Source: Mesostigma viride (Eukaryota > Streptophyta > Mesostigmatophyceae > Mesostigmatales > Mesostigmataceae). From it: 64,000 bases of DNA. Both the position numbers and the translations under genes were made by a program. Below, in pieces: positions 44,767-54,847 of this stretch. The notes beneath the pieces are model-generated. The model was not told the DNA's origin. It searched no databases and saw only the letters and a list, made by a program, of their open reading frames with translations. Each line of letters opens with the position of its first letter. The stretch's first letter is position 1. The DNA is taken from positions 4,344,920-4,408,919 of the forward strand of contig RPFO01000041.1 of assembly GCA_009746045.1 (NCBI GenBank), read 5' to 3'.

Positions 44767-45324
44767 TGTTACGTCCTAAACTTCTACCGCCACCTCTACC
44801 TCTACCTGGCCTAACGCTACCTAAACTAGTCAGGCCACCTCTAGTTAATCCCCTAGCTAGCGAAAGACGAACGAGACGATCCAGATCTCAATGCATTTGC
44901 GTATGTGCTACTATAATACGCCATAGGCCATTTACACAAACCCGTTTACTCCAGGAATAGAGGAAGGAAACACAACTACACTTCCGTGACCCAAGCTAAT
45001 ATGTGTTAATTCATTTAACACACGCCGAGTGCTGAACACGAGGGGTAGAACGTGCATAAATGATCACTAACGGTCCAGCATGCTCGGGCCGACATGGCCC
45101 TCGCCTACAGATGCACAGATGCACGCTGGTCCACTACATTCTACCCAAAGGATAAGGACCACTAATAAAGTACGCGGCGCGACGCCCAAAAGCATCCAAT
45201 GCACCACAGTACTGTTACGAGGACAACAGTGTCCCAGTACGAACTACACGTAAACCTAGGAACGACCGAGGCAAGAGACCTAATTTACGTCCGTAACTAC
45301 AACGAATTGTTACGCGACGTAACA
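44767..45324 (-). repeat. LTR shared by G1 (as 5' LTR) and G2 (as 3' LTR)
   Basis: Same TGTTACG and CGTAACA ends as 37845-38414, 558 bp. On its left the G1 leader and gag follow directly. On its right lies the same polypurine tract (CTCCCCCCCC at 45326-45337 on +) and the same 370-bp stretch that precedes the 3' LTR in G1. It therefore serves both elements, as in a tandem LTR-internal-LTR-internal array. Confidence 0.85.
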
Positions 45325-45694
45325 CCTCCCCCCCCACAAAGGTAGGGAGCCCTCTGCCTACGCACAGGGAGGAAACCAAAGGGGTAGTAAGAACCTAATG
45401 CACCCAGCACACACCAACACAATCGACAGGCCATCCAAGATACAAAGCACCAACAAGTCAACTCGGTTCCACCCCGAGTGGTGTAGGGTCAGTAACCAGC
45501 ACCAAGCCTGGTGGGAGGATCCCCTAACTGCCTGGCACAGAGGCCTTGCCGGGAGGGACGGCACTGGGCAGGACACACAGAGTGAACAAAGTCAGCACCA
45601 AGGACCAAGAACGACCAATCAACTGGCCAGAATATGAGGGCGACTCTATATACCGGAGGGACAACACCCTCAGGTCGGGCCTAAGGCCCTCTAT
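45325..45694 (-). other. Conserved non-coding segment between ORF-X and the 3' LTR of G2
   Basis: The same segment lies at 38415-38800 in G1 (shared CAAAGGTAGGGAGCCCTCT, GGAGGAAACCAAAGGGGTAG, GGCGACTCTATATACCGGAG, GGGACAACACCCTCAGG). It contains no open frame common to both copies; the TATATA block could be regulatory, but this is a guess. Confidence 0.6.
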
Positions 45695-48060
45695 CTAGTT
45701 GCCATCCGTCTGGTAAGTGCCACGCGAGGCCAGCAGAACCTCCAGATACGCATGGTAGTGGGCCACGTCGTCCGCATTATCATGCCTATCTACAGTGAGG
45801 AAAACATCGGCCCACACGCCATCAGGAAAAAGGCCCAGAAAGGCCCAGTAATACCTATGCTGCGTAAGGACCACCTGGCCACGGGCCCAGTCCAGGAAGC
45901 CACAGGCAAAGAGGCGTAGGAAAGGCTCTACCGCGATCAAACAGAGAGCCCGCAGGAGTAGGCGATGGTACCGGATCCGATGACGCAAGCCCGTCGGGAA
46001 GAACAGATCTAGCAGAGGCTCCACATTAGCCGGCCACAACCTGATGTGCCGAACCTCACGTGAGCGCCACCGACGAGCGCACTGTCGCGACCCGAACGTC
46101 TCTAGATAGTCGCTAGCCCGAGGGGGAGGATGGCCACGGGAGTCCAGGCCCTGGCCCGGGAGGGGTGCTGGACGGCGGGCATCCCACTCCAGGAGGGGCT
46201 GCAAGAGAACCGCGCCATACGTAGCACCAGGCACCGCAGGATACTCGACCGTAAGGGCATCTGAGGCCATAATGCCCAGAGGCGGAGGGTAAGCCCACTG
46301 GTAACCACCGTAGGTGTCCAAGTCGTTGTGACGCCGCGCCCAACGATACAGGACTCGCCGAACCAGGATCTCACCCTGGAACACAGGATCTGCTAAAACA
46401 ACCATGTCGCACGGAGGCCGATCGGTATCAACGGGTAGGCTACGGTCACGCGGCGCCCGACACACCTGGGAGAACCCATAGGACATGGGCGAAATAGCCA
46501 GCTCGGCAGCGACGCGCGGCAGGTCACACTGTCGGCAGGCGATCGCAGACATACCGTACCCAGGAACTGGCGAATCCCGCGACTCCGGTGTAGCATGCAC
46601 CACAGAGGGGGCCCGATCCCGGTCGCCCTGGGACAACTCCCTTAAGGAGTCGGTAGCGCGGAGGGCGCGATGATCAATGCCGCTGGCCCTAACAACCGCA
46701 GCCAAAGAGCGCGGAGCTGAAGGGGCCGGAACCGAAACAGGGGTAGGATCCTGCACAGGCGCAGAGGGCGCCGGCGCCACGCGGGAGGCCGCGACGGACC
46801 CGCTGCCGAAGGAGACCGCGACGAACCCGCCACCGCGGCTGGCACCCCGGTCTCAGGTGGAGGCGCACCCTCAGGCCACATGTTGAAAATGGGGCCCGTG
46901 GGGACAGGCACCTTGCCATAAAACTGGCTACCATCCAGGCTCCAGTCTGGCACTGGAACCCGCTGCGGGGGACCACCCTCCCAGAGCCTGGGAAGCCCAC
47001 TCGTATCGCCAAAGAAGCCCCGCGATGGCTGCGACGGAGCTTGTGGAGGCTCGGAAGCAGCGACGGCGGGCGCGACCGCAGGGGCAGAAGACTCGCGCGA
47101 AGGCGCAGGTACGGCGGTCACAGGCGCGGAGGCAGCAGGAGGCGTAGGAGCCGCAACAGCCGACGAAACCACAGCGACCGCGGGCTCGCACTGGGGCGCA
47201 GGCGAAGCCGTAGTCGCCGAGGCAACAGGAGGGGTAGGTGGCACAGCAGCAACAGACGCCACACCTGGCGCGACTGAAGCAGGCGACTGGGACGCCATGA
47301 AGGCCCCGAATGCCGAGGCCAAGGACTGGATCTGGGCCTGCATTGCAGACACAGTAGCCGCAAGGTGGTCAGGCTCGCGATCCACGCCCGGAGGGGTAGG
47401 CGTCGGCTCCACCGACACGCGCTGGGTCGACCGTGGTGAAGACGGGACAGGAGAAGGCGCCGACACGGAGGAGGAGGACGCTGCGACTGAGGCCGAATAC
47501 TCCGGCGTGTACTGCGTCTCTACCGGTGCATCCACAGGGGAAGGATCGCCATGTGCTAACATCCCCGCCGACTGATCCGCAATCTCCATAAATTCAACCG
47601 CCCGCAGGAGGTCACAGGGGTGTTCATCTGTCTCGGCTTCGCCCTCGGCCGGAAGCCAAGGGAAAACCTCCCGGAGGCAGGAGCGGCCCACAGGGGTAGA
47701 CAGGTATGAGAAAATCCTAGGGCACTGAAGAATGGCGTCTATTTGCCCCAAGGCAGGGCAGCGGGACCCACACTCCAGAAGACAGTGCCCAGCGTCGTCA
47801 AAACCATGAACAACCAACTGCTGCGGTTCATTGGGGTCTGGCCCGAACCAGGAGACCCCGAAGAGGGCGGCACGGACCAAGGCAGCATGACTAGCCTGAA
47901 GGGCAGGATGGACTGGGCCACCCGGGTAGCTGGATCGAGAGACCCACCGGCCCGGAAGGACCTCATAGTAGAACTCTGGATCAGGGGTAGGCGGCAAGGT
48001 CTCCATCGGAGGGGTAGGTTCCGCCATGACGGCTGCGGAGGGGAGGGGACAACCAACCAC
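45695..48060 (-). pseudogene. G2 ORF-X: extra protein between integrase and 3' LTR, function unknown, one frameshift
   Basis: Two long frames, 48060-46642 and 46780-45695, overlap and together make about 790 residues; the shift lies in the overlap. The N-terminal 200 residues are globular (DPEFYYEVLPGRWVSRSS, PQQLVVHGFDDAGHCLLECG, LREVFPWLPAEGEAETDEHP). The middle is a low-complexity Ala/Pro/Ser/Val linker including MQAQIQSLASAFGAFMASQS. The C-terminal 200 residues are again globular (EVRHIRLWPANVEPLLDLFF, RLLLRALCLIAVEPFLRLFA, GFLDWARGQVVLTQHRYYWA, DGVWADVFLTVDRHD). No signal peptide or transmembrane segment is clear, so it does not look like an envelope protein. The C-terminal domain is conserved in G1. 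I do not recognise the family. Confidence 0.72.
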
Positions 48061-48151
48061 CCGTCGACAGCAGGCATAACATAAGAGGAGAAGGTCTACA
48101 GCTAGAGCTGGTGCAGGGTTTTGTAGTCCTGCAAAAGGCGACTACACCCAT

Positions 48152-48470
48152 CTAACTCACTCTCCGTGTACCAGACTTTATCAGTACCTCGCTACGAGCA
48201 TACATCCACTTAATCTTATACTGGCGTTGAGTACCACGGCCTCTTTTAATGTCCCTATGGGCCACGATACTCTCTACCTCGTCCTCTACCTCACCAGTAT
48301 CAGGATTATGCTCTAAAGGGGCAGGGGCTAACTCTCTACCAGCGAACGTGCTTTGGTGGTAAAGCTTCAGCTGGCTTCTATGAAAGGTGCGCGAATGGGT
48401 CTGCCAAGAGGTAGGGATATCTATCTCATACAAGAAATTACCTATACTCTAGACAACACACGGAGGGGTC
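48152..48470 (-). pseudogene. G2 integrase end and chromodomain
   Basis: Upstream, in another frame, FLGPLRVV is a GPY/F-like block; after a stop comes NFLYEIDIPTSWQTHSRTFH and SQLKLYH. The chromodomain then reads EVESIVAHRDIKRGRGTQRQ, YKIKWMYARSE, matching the EV..I..HR..RG....YLVKW pattern of chromoviral integrases, which direct insertion to modified histones. A stop separates it from the integrase core. Confidence 0.78.
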
Positions 48471-48590
48471 CTAAGAAGGCGGGCCTGAGTTTCACTTTAA
48501 GTTCAGCCTCGAACTTGTGAGCGAATCGGCCAACACGAGGGCCTTCTACTAAGACTAAATCTCCTATTTCTATCTCAGGTGCTCTTCTGT

Positions 48591-49067
48591 CTAATGAGGC
48601 ACGCAACCTATAGCAAGGTACTTGGCCTGCGCCCTATGGTACCCTGCAACAGCGTTGTCGTGGGCATTCTTCATCTTATCTAATAACGCCTGCACACCTT
48701 CTACGGTATCCCGGGACACATCATCCTTGTCCCTTAAAGGACTGGCTAAGAGAGAGGTAGGGGTAAGGGGTTGTCTACCTGTATCTAGGAAGAAGGGCGT
48801 ATAACCATGTGCGGCCTGAGAGCAATTGTTAAGGGAAAACTCTACCAGACATAGATAATCCTCCCAATCACTCCCAGAGCCATTCACATAGTGCCGCAGA
48901 GCTTCTTCCACTACTCTATTCAAACGTTCTACTAAATGAGAAGAGGAGGAGTGGTAGGCAGTACCGAAGGTAACCTTGGTACCGATAGCAGCGAAGAACT
49001 GCTGCCAAAAATCAGAAGTAAATAACTTATCTTTATCAGAAATAAACTGCCTACTCAAACCATGGTA
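48591..49067 (-). pseudogene. G2 integrase, second half
   Basis: It continues the core after the DIRS-1 insertion: LSRQFISDKDKLFTSDFWQQ (second catalytic Asp), FGTAYHSSSSHLVERLNRVV (catalytic Glu), then YLCLVEFSLNNCSQAAHGYT PFF. The first half is at 54846-55625, and the break falls in the strand before the second Asp. It runs into a stop after YLAIGCVPH, before the GPY/F block. Confidence 0.85.
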
Positions 49068-49076
49068 TCTATAAAC
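49068..49076. repeat. 9-bp direct repeat flanking DIRS-1
   Basis: TCTATAAAC here and at 54846-54854, on either side of DIRS-1. The uninterrupted G1 integrase has CGATAAAC at the equivalent place, so one copy belongs to the target. Confidence 0.75.
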
Positions 49077-49080
49077 TTTT

Positions 49081-49220
49081 TTACAATATGTGTGCTAGCT
49101 CTATACGGTGGAATAACACAGACATGTCTACCAGATGGCAACACGGCCATCTGTATGCTAGGGTGAGCACACTATGTGAATGTGCAGGGCCAGCCCACAG
49201 CAGCTGTGCCCCTGCTCTAC
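49081..49220 (-). repeat. Split direct repeat X1 of DIRS-1
   Basis: 140 bp from TTACAATATGTGTGCTAGCT to CCCCTGCTCTAC, identical to X2 at 49514-49653. It is the extreme 3' part of the element in its own orientation. Confidence 0.92.
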
Positions 49221-49246
49221 TCCTTTTGCCAGGGTGGGTGGGTGGG

Positions 49247-49461
49247 AGGCAAAAGAAACATTGAACCTGCTTCCCTAGAATGGAAGCCCACCTTTAATAG
49301 CAACCACCTGTCCAGCCAACCCCTACCTGGGTGGCTGGGGTACGGGTGCCAGCACAAAAAATATTTTTTTCTAAAATTATTTTTTCTTTTGGTGCTATAC
49401 GGCGTTGCATTCTCCGCTCAGCAGGTTAGTCATAGATAAAATGAGCATAGCTCACCAAATC
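49247..49461 (-). repeat. Split direct repeat Y1 of DIRS-1
   Basis: From AGGCAAAAGAAAC to AATGAGCATAGCTCACCAAAT. It matches Y2 (54636-54847) with a 4-base length difference at the start and few substitutions. It ends in the hairpin TGAGCATAGCTCA. Between X1 and Y1 is AGGGTGGGTGGGTGGG, also found at the same place in DIRS-N. Confidence 0.92.
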
Positions 49462-49513
49462 CATTTCTGGCCTTGCCTTGCTTTGCATGCATCACCACAA
49501 AACATCAAATTTA

Positions 49514-49653
49514 TTACAATATGTGTGCTAGCTCTATACGGTGGAATAACACAGACATGTCTACCAGATGGCAACACGGCCATCTGTATGCTAGGGTGAG
49601 CACACTATGTGAATGTGCAGGGCCAGCCCACAGCAGCTGTGCCCCTGCTCTAC
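49514..49653 (-). repeat. Split direct repeat X2 of DIRS-1
   Basis: Exact repeat of X1. It follows Y1 after a 52-bp spacer (49462-49513) that is absent from the outer ends of the element. Confidence 0.92.
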
Positions 49654-49850
49654 CCACATCTCCTTACATGGCTAACAGCCGAAAACACGTAGGACATGCA
49701 AAAAAGAAAACTTAAACTACCTAGCTATGGGGGTACTTTGTCCCAACCCAGGTTCACCCTCGGGTTAGTTAAACCATTTCCCCCCTGACCTCCCACACAA
49801 GGGTGAGGTCAGTTGATAGCTAAAAGACGAGAGATAAAGACAGGAAGACG

Positions 49851-51310
49851 TCAAAACTCGACGCCACCGAAGTGGCGCCGGAAGGCCGCTGGGTCAAAAC
49901 CCAGGGCCTGAGCCCAGAGGGCGGGCGGGATGTCACGCCCCAGGAGGCTACGGTGGAGGCCAATGTAGCGCGTGACCGAGAGGGCCGAAGCCCACCGGCC
50001 GCGCGGCCGGGCCCACTTCAAATGTTCCGCCGTCCAAGCCAAGTGTGTGACACTTTTTCGCTATTTTCGCAAAAAAAAAATAAAATTTCGCACGAGTTCG
50101 CGTGATTTTCGCGTGATTTTCGCAAAATTTTCACACATTTTCGCACGATTTCGCACGATTTCGCACAATTTTGCATGATTTCGCACAATTTCGCATGGAT
50201 TTCAACCAAGGGTCGTTTTGGGGAGTGACGTTTGACAAAATTTCGCATGAATTCACACACGTTGTGCACATCAAAATTTTTTACCGTCGACATTTTTCAC
50301 ATGAAATTTCGCACAATTTCAGCAAATTTCGCACAAATTCGCACGATTTCAGCAAATTTCACACGATTTCAGCAAATTTCGCACAATTTCGCACGATTTC
50401 GCACGACGAATCACTCTGCAGAGTGACGATCGTCGAAAAAGTCAAAAAAACGACCAAAAGTGTCACACTTTTCGGAACATTTGAAGTGGGCCCGGCCGCG
50501 CAGCTGGATGGCCTCCGGCGACTCGCCAGCGATGGCGTCGTGCGTCGCCCCCCCATGCCGGAGGCTGTGAAAAGAAAACATCCCTGGGATGCCCATGCGG
50601 GCCTGCACAGCCTCCCACTGCTGCCTAGCCTGGCTGTACGTTAAGCCCCGAAAAAGAAGTGCATCCGGGGGCTGGCCAGTCGTCAGACGTCGCAGGAGCC
50701 ACAAAGAAAGTGGATCCCGGACGAGGACGTGCTGGGCCGCCCCCTGCGCAGTTTTGGGGTTGCGCAGCACAAGGGCACCGACCATGGGCCCTGGCTCGAG
50801 AAGGGGGTGGCCGGGATGCGCCACATCCCGAGCCCGCAGCCCTAGCGCCTCGCTAATGCGTAAATACTGCTGGAAAGCAATAATAATCAACGCACTCAAA
50901 AGCACCTGTCGACGTGAAACTAGCAACAGGGCAGTGAAATAGCAAAAGCGCCAGGGCATAGGCGGAGGGCTGACAGCCGGAACAAGCCGCTGCCAACCTG
51001 CTAGCAGGCGGTCCGCCAGTACCCAATTCCGAACAATGTCGGGGTAGTACAGGTGCAGACAGGCCTTGGCATGCTGGCATAAGGTACGCCCCCGCCCGCC
51101 TCTGGCATGGTAGACAGCAGAAATCCACTCACAGAAAATGGCTTCCGCGTCAGCTGGGTCGACAGGGCCAGGTGGCGCCCACGCCACGTAGACAGCCGCC
51201 GCGCCGGTACGCTGGCAAGGTAGACACAGGGTTGACTGTGCCCTCCAAAAGTGCCAAGTCCCGAGGGCGTCGCGCCCCCTCAGGCCCAGGGTTGGGATGC
51301 ACGTCACCAC
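49851..51310 (-). pseudogene. DIRS-1 tyrosine recombinase, split by an insertion
   Basis: The N-terminal part, 51310-50499, contains LCQHAKACLHLYYPDIVRNW and the active-site arginine in AFQQYLRISEALGLRARDVA. It also has the HxxR box in FSFHSLRHGGATHDAIAGES. The frame then enters the inserted element at 50498. The C-terminal part resumes at 50003-49851 with RWASALSVTRYIGLHRSLLG, where TRYI supplies the nucleophilic tyrosine. Removing the insertion restores the expected order R...HxxR...Y of phage-integrase-type recombinases, which integrate the circular cDNA of DIRS-type elements. Its start overlaps the end of the RT/RNase H region in another frame. As it stands no functional enzyme can be made. 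Confidence 0.85.
50004..50498. mobile_element. 495-bp MITE-like element inserted in the DIRS-1 recombinase
   Basis: The termini are 26-bp inverted repeats (50004-50029 and 50473-50498), reading CGGCCGGGCCCACTTCAAAT on the left. GC-rich flanks blur the target duplication; excision between the repeats restores the recombinase frame within a few bases. The interior is AT-richer, with many TTTCGCACGATTTCGCAC-like units on + and no coding potential. Non-autonomous. Confidence 0.85.
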
Positions 51311-53275
51311 ACCGGGTCAAGTCAGGAATCCAAGCGCCACGCCGACTGGCCTTGTCAGCTGGGTTGTGGTCGGTAGCCACCCAGACCCAGTGGCTCTGCA
51401 TGTCGCCAGCCAGTGACAGAGCGCAGTAGCGCCGAACCAGCTGGTTGAGCGGTAGGAAGACGACCGCCCTCTGACAAACGCCCCCACCACAGCACTGGAG
51501 TCTACGAGCCGGACGACTCGCTTACCTCGACACGCCTTGGTCCGGCACGACCACTCGACCCCCTGTGTCGCAGCAATCGCCTCCTTGACGTTGATGTGGT
51601 TAGGCTGCCCCCGCCACCGGTAGGACAGTGCCGTACGCCAGTGGCCACTATCCAGCAGGCTGTAGTCCCCCTCCTCCATGCGCTCCAGGTCCCAGTCCTC
51701 CCCAGACGTTAAAGCTGTCGTCCGCCACCCCCGCGCTTCGCGCCGGGTCGCCAGCCGGGCACAATCGGCCCCAGGCAGGTCCCTGTAGACCACCCCACCG
51801 CCGGAGCCGCTCGCATCACTTGCGACGACCCGGTCAGAAAGGGGCCGGGCCCTGGCCGCCCTCAAAAAGGGGGCCAGGTCGATCGCCGCCTGAAGCTCCT
51901 GGCGGGCCCCCGCAGGGAGGCGCCAGCGGCGCCCAGGCAGGGAGGCATTCATGGCTGCTAGCAGCCGGTACGTCTCAGACCACACCGAAAGCATGGGGCG
52001 GCACAGCAGATGCATCCACACCCACTTCCCAAGCACAGAACTAAGTTCGCGGTAGTATGTAAACCCGCGATCTAAGATTCTATGAGTAGCAGCGATAACT
52101 GCCACCACACGCTCAGGAACAGGCACCACGTCACCATCTCTTTGGTGAATGACCCCCACCGCCTGCACACCAGTCTGCTCTGCTGTCGCCCGTACCACCT
52201 TGTCAGACTTCTGCACCAGCCCAACAGCGGCGTAGGCAGCCTGAACACGATCTAGCTGCTGATTCACCCCATCCACCGACGCACAGTGGGTGAAATGGAG
52301 GTCATCGATCGTCACAGCATGCATACCTTCCAGATCCTGCCGAGATTCGAAGCACGGCGAGGGCGCCAAGGGCGCAGCAGGGTCCTCCTCCAGCCTCAGC
52401 CGGACGGTCTCCCCCGCCTCGTTGGCCTCCGCCACCAGGATCAGCGCGGACATGTTGATGCTCAGCCCACGACTAGCCTCCAACGGCGGCTTGGGGCCAC
52501 AGCGGTACAACACAGACTGATGCACACACTGGGCCACGGCGACGGCCAGCTTGTTGCCCATTGGCCAGCACAACATCCACGGCCACACCTTCCGACGAGC
52601 CCCACTCAGGCCCACCAGATCCGACCACACCGGCATCCACGCACAGTACCGCCGCATCCAAACTGGCAGGCGGAGTCTGTTGTAGTACGAATCCAAATCT
52701 GATACGCCCCCAAAAACATCCTCCCCAGCGCGCGTGGGCAAATCGCAAATCACGCCAAGGTGTGGTAAAAAAGCGGGCATAGGATCTGGTAGTGGCATGT
52801 TGCCACGCCGGTTGTCCACAATCAGCCGTATACGGCCGTCGGGCTTTCCGACCCCAAAAGTACCGTTCACCATAGGCGGCTCCTCCTCAAAAAATCCACC
52901 CAAAATCCCCCTCTCCACACACACCGTGCAAACCCGCGCGAACTCCTCCATGCTACACCCCCGCGAGATCCGCATCGACTTCTGCAAGATCCGCTCTGCT
53001 GGGCTCAGCGTCCGTACCATCCTACTCTCATCATTCAAAATTGCTCCCCAAGAGGGGGGTAGTAAGTTCAGCACATCCACTTGGCCACCTTCCCCCGGAC
53101 CAGGCAAGGCCAAGCGTGCGGCCACTAACGGTTCGTAAGGGGCTCCTTCAGCATATTCACCCCCATCCACTACAGATCCTGCCATTGCCGCTACGGAACC
53201 ACCGTTCCGGCGGACAAAGGACCTGCAAGCATCATCGATCCCATCTAGGGCCGCCTGCTGCAGAGGCCCGGGCAC
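51150..53275 (-). pseudogene. DIRS-1 reverse transcriptase / RNase H, with 2A-like motif, one frameshift
   Basis: The main frame is 53275-51317. RT blocks: VGKPDGRIRLIVDNRRGN (fingers), GGVSDLDSYYNRLRLPVWMR (palm Asp), MLCWPMGNKLAVAVAQCVHQ, and AVTIDDLHFTH with the IDD of the YxDD strand. Then LSSVLGKWVWMHLLCRPML (thumb) and RNase H, VVASDASGSGGGVVYRDL, HINVKEAIAATQGVEW, VRLVDSSAVVGAFVRGRSSS. Near 51450 the frame must slip by one base to continue LNQLVRRYCALSLAGDMQSH, WVATDHNPADKASRRG, the usual RNase H end of DIRS elements. This second frame ends with CGDVHPNPGP (51311-51282), a 2A-like motif, just where the recombinase frame begins. Translation start uncertain; MPGPLQQAALDGIDD is the first Met. 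Confidence 0.85.
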
Positions 53276-53471
53276 ACGGGCTGAATCTACAGCAGGCGGG
53301 TCTCGCCCCCCCCCCCCATCCAGTTTAACGCCCTAACCGTCTGACAGGCTAGTGTGCGAGCATTAAAAGCCCGACTCATCCTATCGCGCCTACGGCCTGA
53401 GCGTACCTGCTGCCACCAGTCACGAGGTGGCAGGGGTGCTGGAAGAGGTAGTGGAAGAAGGCACCGCTCCC

Positions 53472-54567
53472 TCACTTGTTGTTGTTGGACGGGCCGCCCT
53501 GCCCCTTCTTGCCGGGACCCTGCTCCAGCTTGTGCTGCAGCTTCCCCATGCTCATCGCCGCCCGCACCGCCGGAGACGCCAGCATTGCTCCACCCTCCTG
53601 GAATGGCAGCATTGCCGACGGAGTCCCCTTCCAACCCGTCGACCCCACATCCACCAGCTGGCATGCCGTGATCAGCTTTGCCAGGTACTCGGCTGCTGCC
53701 AGCTCCAGAATTACTTCGGAGCGTGGCGTGGCCCAGTAGCCAAATTCTGTCACCATCGTGTCCAGAATTCCTGCCATCTGCAGGAGCAGCATCCTCCTCT
53801 CCCCGCTGGCTGAGCTGCCGTGCATCGTCAGCATTAACGATGCACGGATGACTTCCCCCCCACGCTCTCTGCGTAGTCCAGCATCCCGGCAGCACCGCCT
53901 CCAGCATGTTGCTCACCAGGACCGGCACTGCATGCCCGCTCAGCGCCACCCCCTTCGTGCGCGCCAGCCTGCCAGCAGTCGCCGCTGCGGCTGGGCTTGC
54001 AGTTGCTGGAGTCTTTGCCTGGTCCAGCAGCTTCGACATGGCCGATATCAGGTCGCCAATATCTCCGCCAGTGCGGGCGTTGCCCGGCGGGATGGAAGCC
54101 CTCCCGCTGGCGTTGCATAGCCCGTCTCGGTCCCCAGCAGCCGACCTATGTTCCGGTCTAGGTCCGCCACATCCTGGTCGATCGCCCCAGGGCGCCATCC
54201 TCCTCGCCAGCGCCCGGTCCACCATGCCCCGCCCCTCCGCTTCCACCTGCCGAAGGGGGAACACCCCCAGCTCCCACCCCACCTGCTGACACTGGTGGAT
54301 CCGGCTCTGCAATAGCCTCCCCCAGTTGCGCTGCTAGCACATCGGCCAGGGCCTCCTCCCCATCCCAGTCGCTGACAAACCCCCTTTTCTCCACACGTCC
54401 ATGACGTTCTTGGCACGCCCCGGATTGAGCTTCTGGATCCGCTCTAGCCAGCCCCTCCCCTAGGATCTTCTGGACCGCAGTTGCGGCCTCCTTTGGGGTG
54501 CATCCCTCCTGGCTTCTTGCTTGAGCTTTGCTATGAAATTCCGCTCTGGGGCTGTCACTGAGGTCAT
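53472..54567 (-). pseudogene. DIRS-1 gag-like region, several frameshifts
   Basis: A likely start MTSVTAPERNFIAKLKQEAR at 54567 changes frame to KEAATAVQKILGEGLARADP, then ADVLAAQLGEAIAEPDPPVS, then LISAMSKLLDQAKTPATASP with KGVALSGHAVPVLVSNMLEA. It finally reads MLTMHGSSASGERRMLLLQM to KLEQGPGKKGQGGPSNNNK in a 120-residue frame ending at 53472. It sits upstream of RT as gag should, but no zinc knuckle is present and similarity to known Gag could not be judged. The 341-residue frame 54312-53287 is mostly a shadow apart from its middle. Confidence 0.55.
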
Positions 54568-54635
54568 GGTGGGTTATAATGCTTGATGTGTTATATTGCG
54601 TTTTGTTTTTTGTGATGTGGTCACTTGAGGTTCTC

Positions 54636-54847
54636 AGGCAAAAGAAACAACCTGCTTCCCTAGAATGGAAGCCCACCTTTAATAGCAACCACCTGTCCAG
54701 CCAACCCCTACCTGGGTGGCTGGGGTACGGGTGCCAGCACAAAAAATATTTTTTTTCTAAAATTATTTTTTCTTTTGGTGCTATAGGGCGTTGCATTCTC
54801 CGCTTAGCAGGTTAGTCATAGATAAAATGAGCATAGCTCACCAAATC
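54636..54847 (-). repeat. Split direct repeat Y2 of DIRS-1
   Basis: It matches Y1 and forms the 5' end of the element in its own orientation, next to the gag start. It ends TAAAATGAGCATAGCTCACC at the junction with G2 integrase. Confidence 0.92.

Larger units (their letters stand above)
37845..45324 (-). mobile_element. Ty3/gypsy element G1 with two LTRs, decayed
   Basis: LTRs at 37845-38414 (3') and 44767-45324 (5') bracket a shortened internal region read on -: gag, protease, RT remnant, RNase H, integrase, ORF-X. Relative to G2, the RT palm is deleted, the integrase C-terminus and chromodomain are missing, ORF-X has lost about 1.5 kb, and frames are interrupted throughout. G1 and G2 are the same family (gag, PR and INT motifs nearly identical). 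The 44767-45324 LTR also serves as the 3' LTR of G2. Confidence 0.85.
49077..54845 (-). mobile_element. DIRS-1: tyrosine-recombinase retroelement with split direct repeats
   Basis: On +, the order is X1 (49081-49220), Y1 (49247-49461), X2 (49514-49653), coding region on -, Y2 (54636-54847). X1/X2 are identical over 140 bp. Y1/Y2 match over about 210 bp. In the element's own orientation this is Y2-ORFs-X2-Y1-X1, the A1-ORFs-B1-A2-B2 plan of PAT, Ngaro and Kangaroo elements. The coding order is gag-like, RT with RNase H, 2A-like motif, tyrosine recombinase. It lies in the integrase of G2. Gag and RT frames are shifted and the recombinase carries a 495-bp insertion, so this copy is inactive. Confidence 0.88.

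Noticed and set aside
46677-48084. Open frames on + opposite ORF-X of G2
   Set aside because: Shadows of the GC-rich - strand gene; low-complexity Gly/Arg/Ala with no homologous + frame in G1.
51628-53328. Open frames on + opposite the DIRS-1 reverse transcriptase
   Set aside because: Antisense shadows; the - strand carries recognisable RT and RNase H motifs.
53287-54312. A 341-residue frame in DIRS-1 as an intact gag
   Set aside because: Only its middle (about 54110-53880) reads like protein; on either side the plausible gag sequence is in other frames, so the region was called a frameshifted pseudogene.
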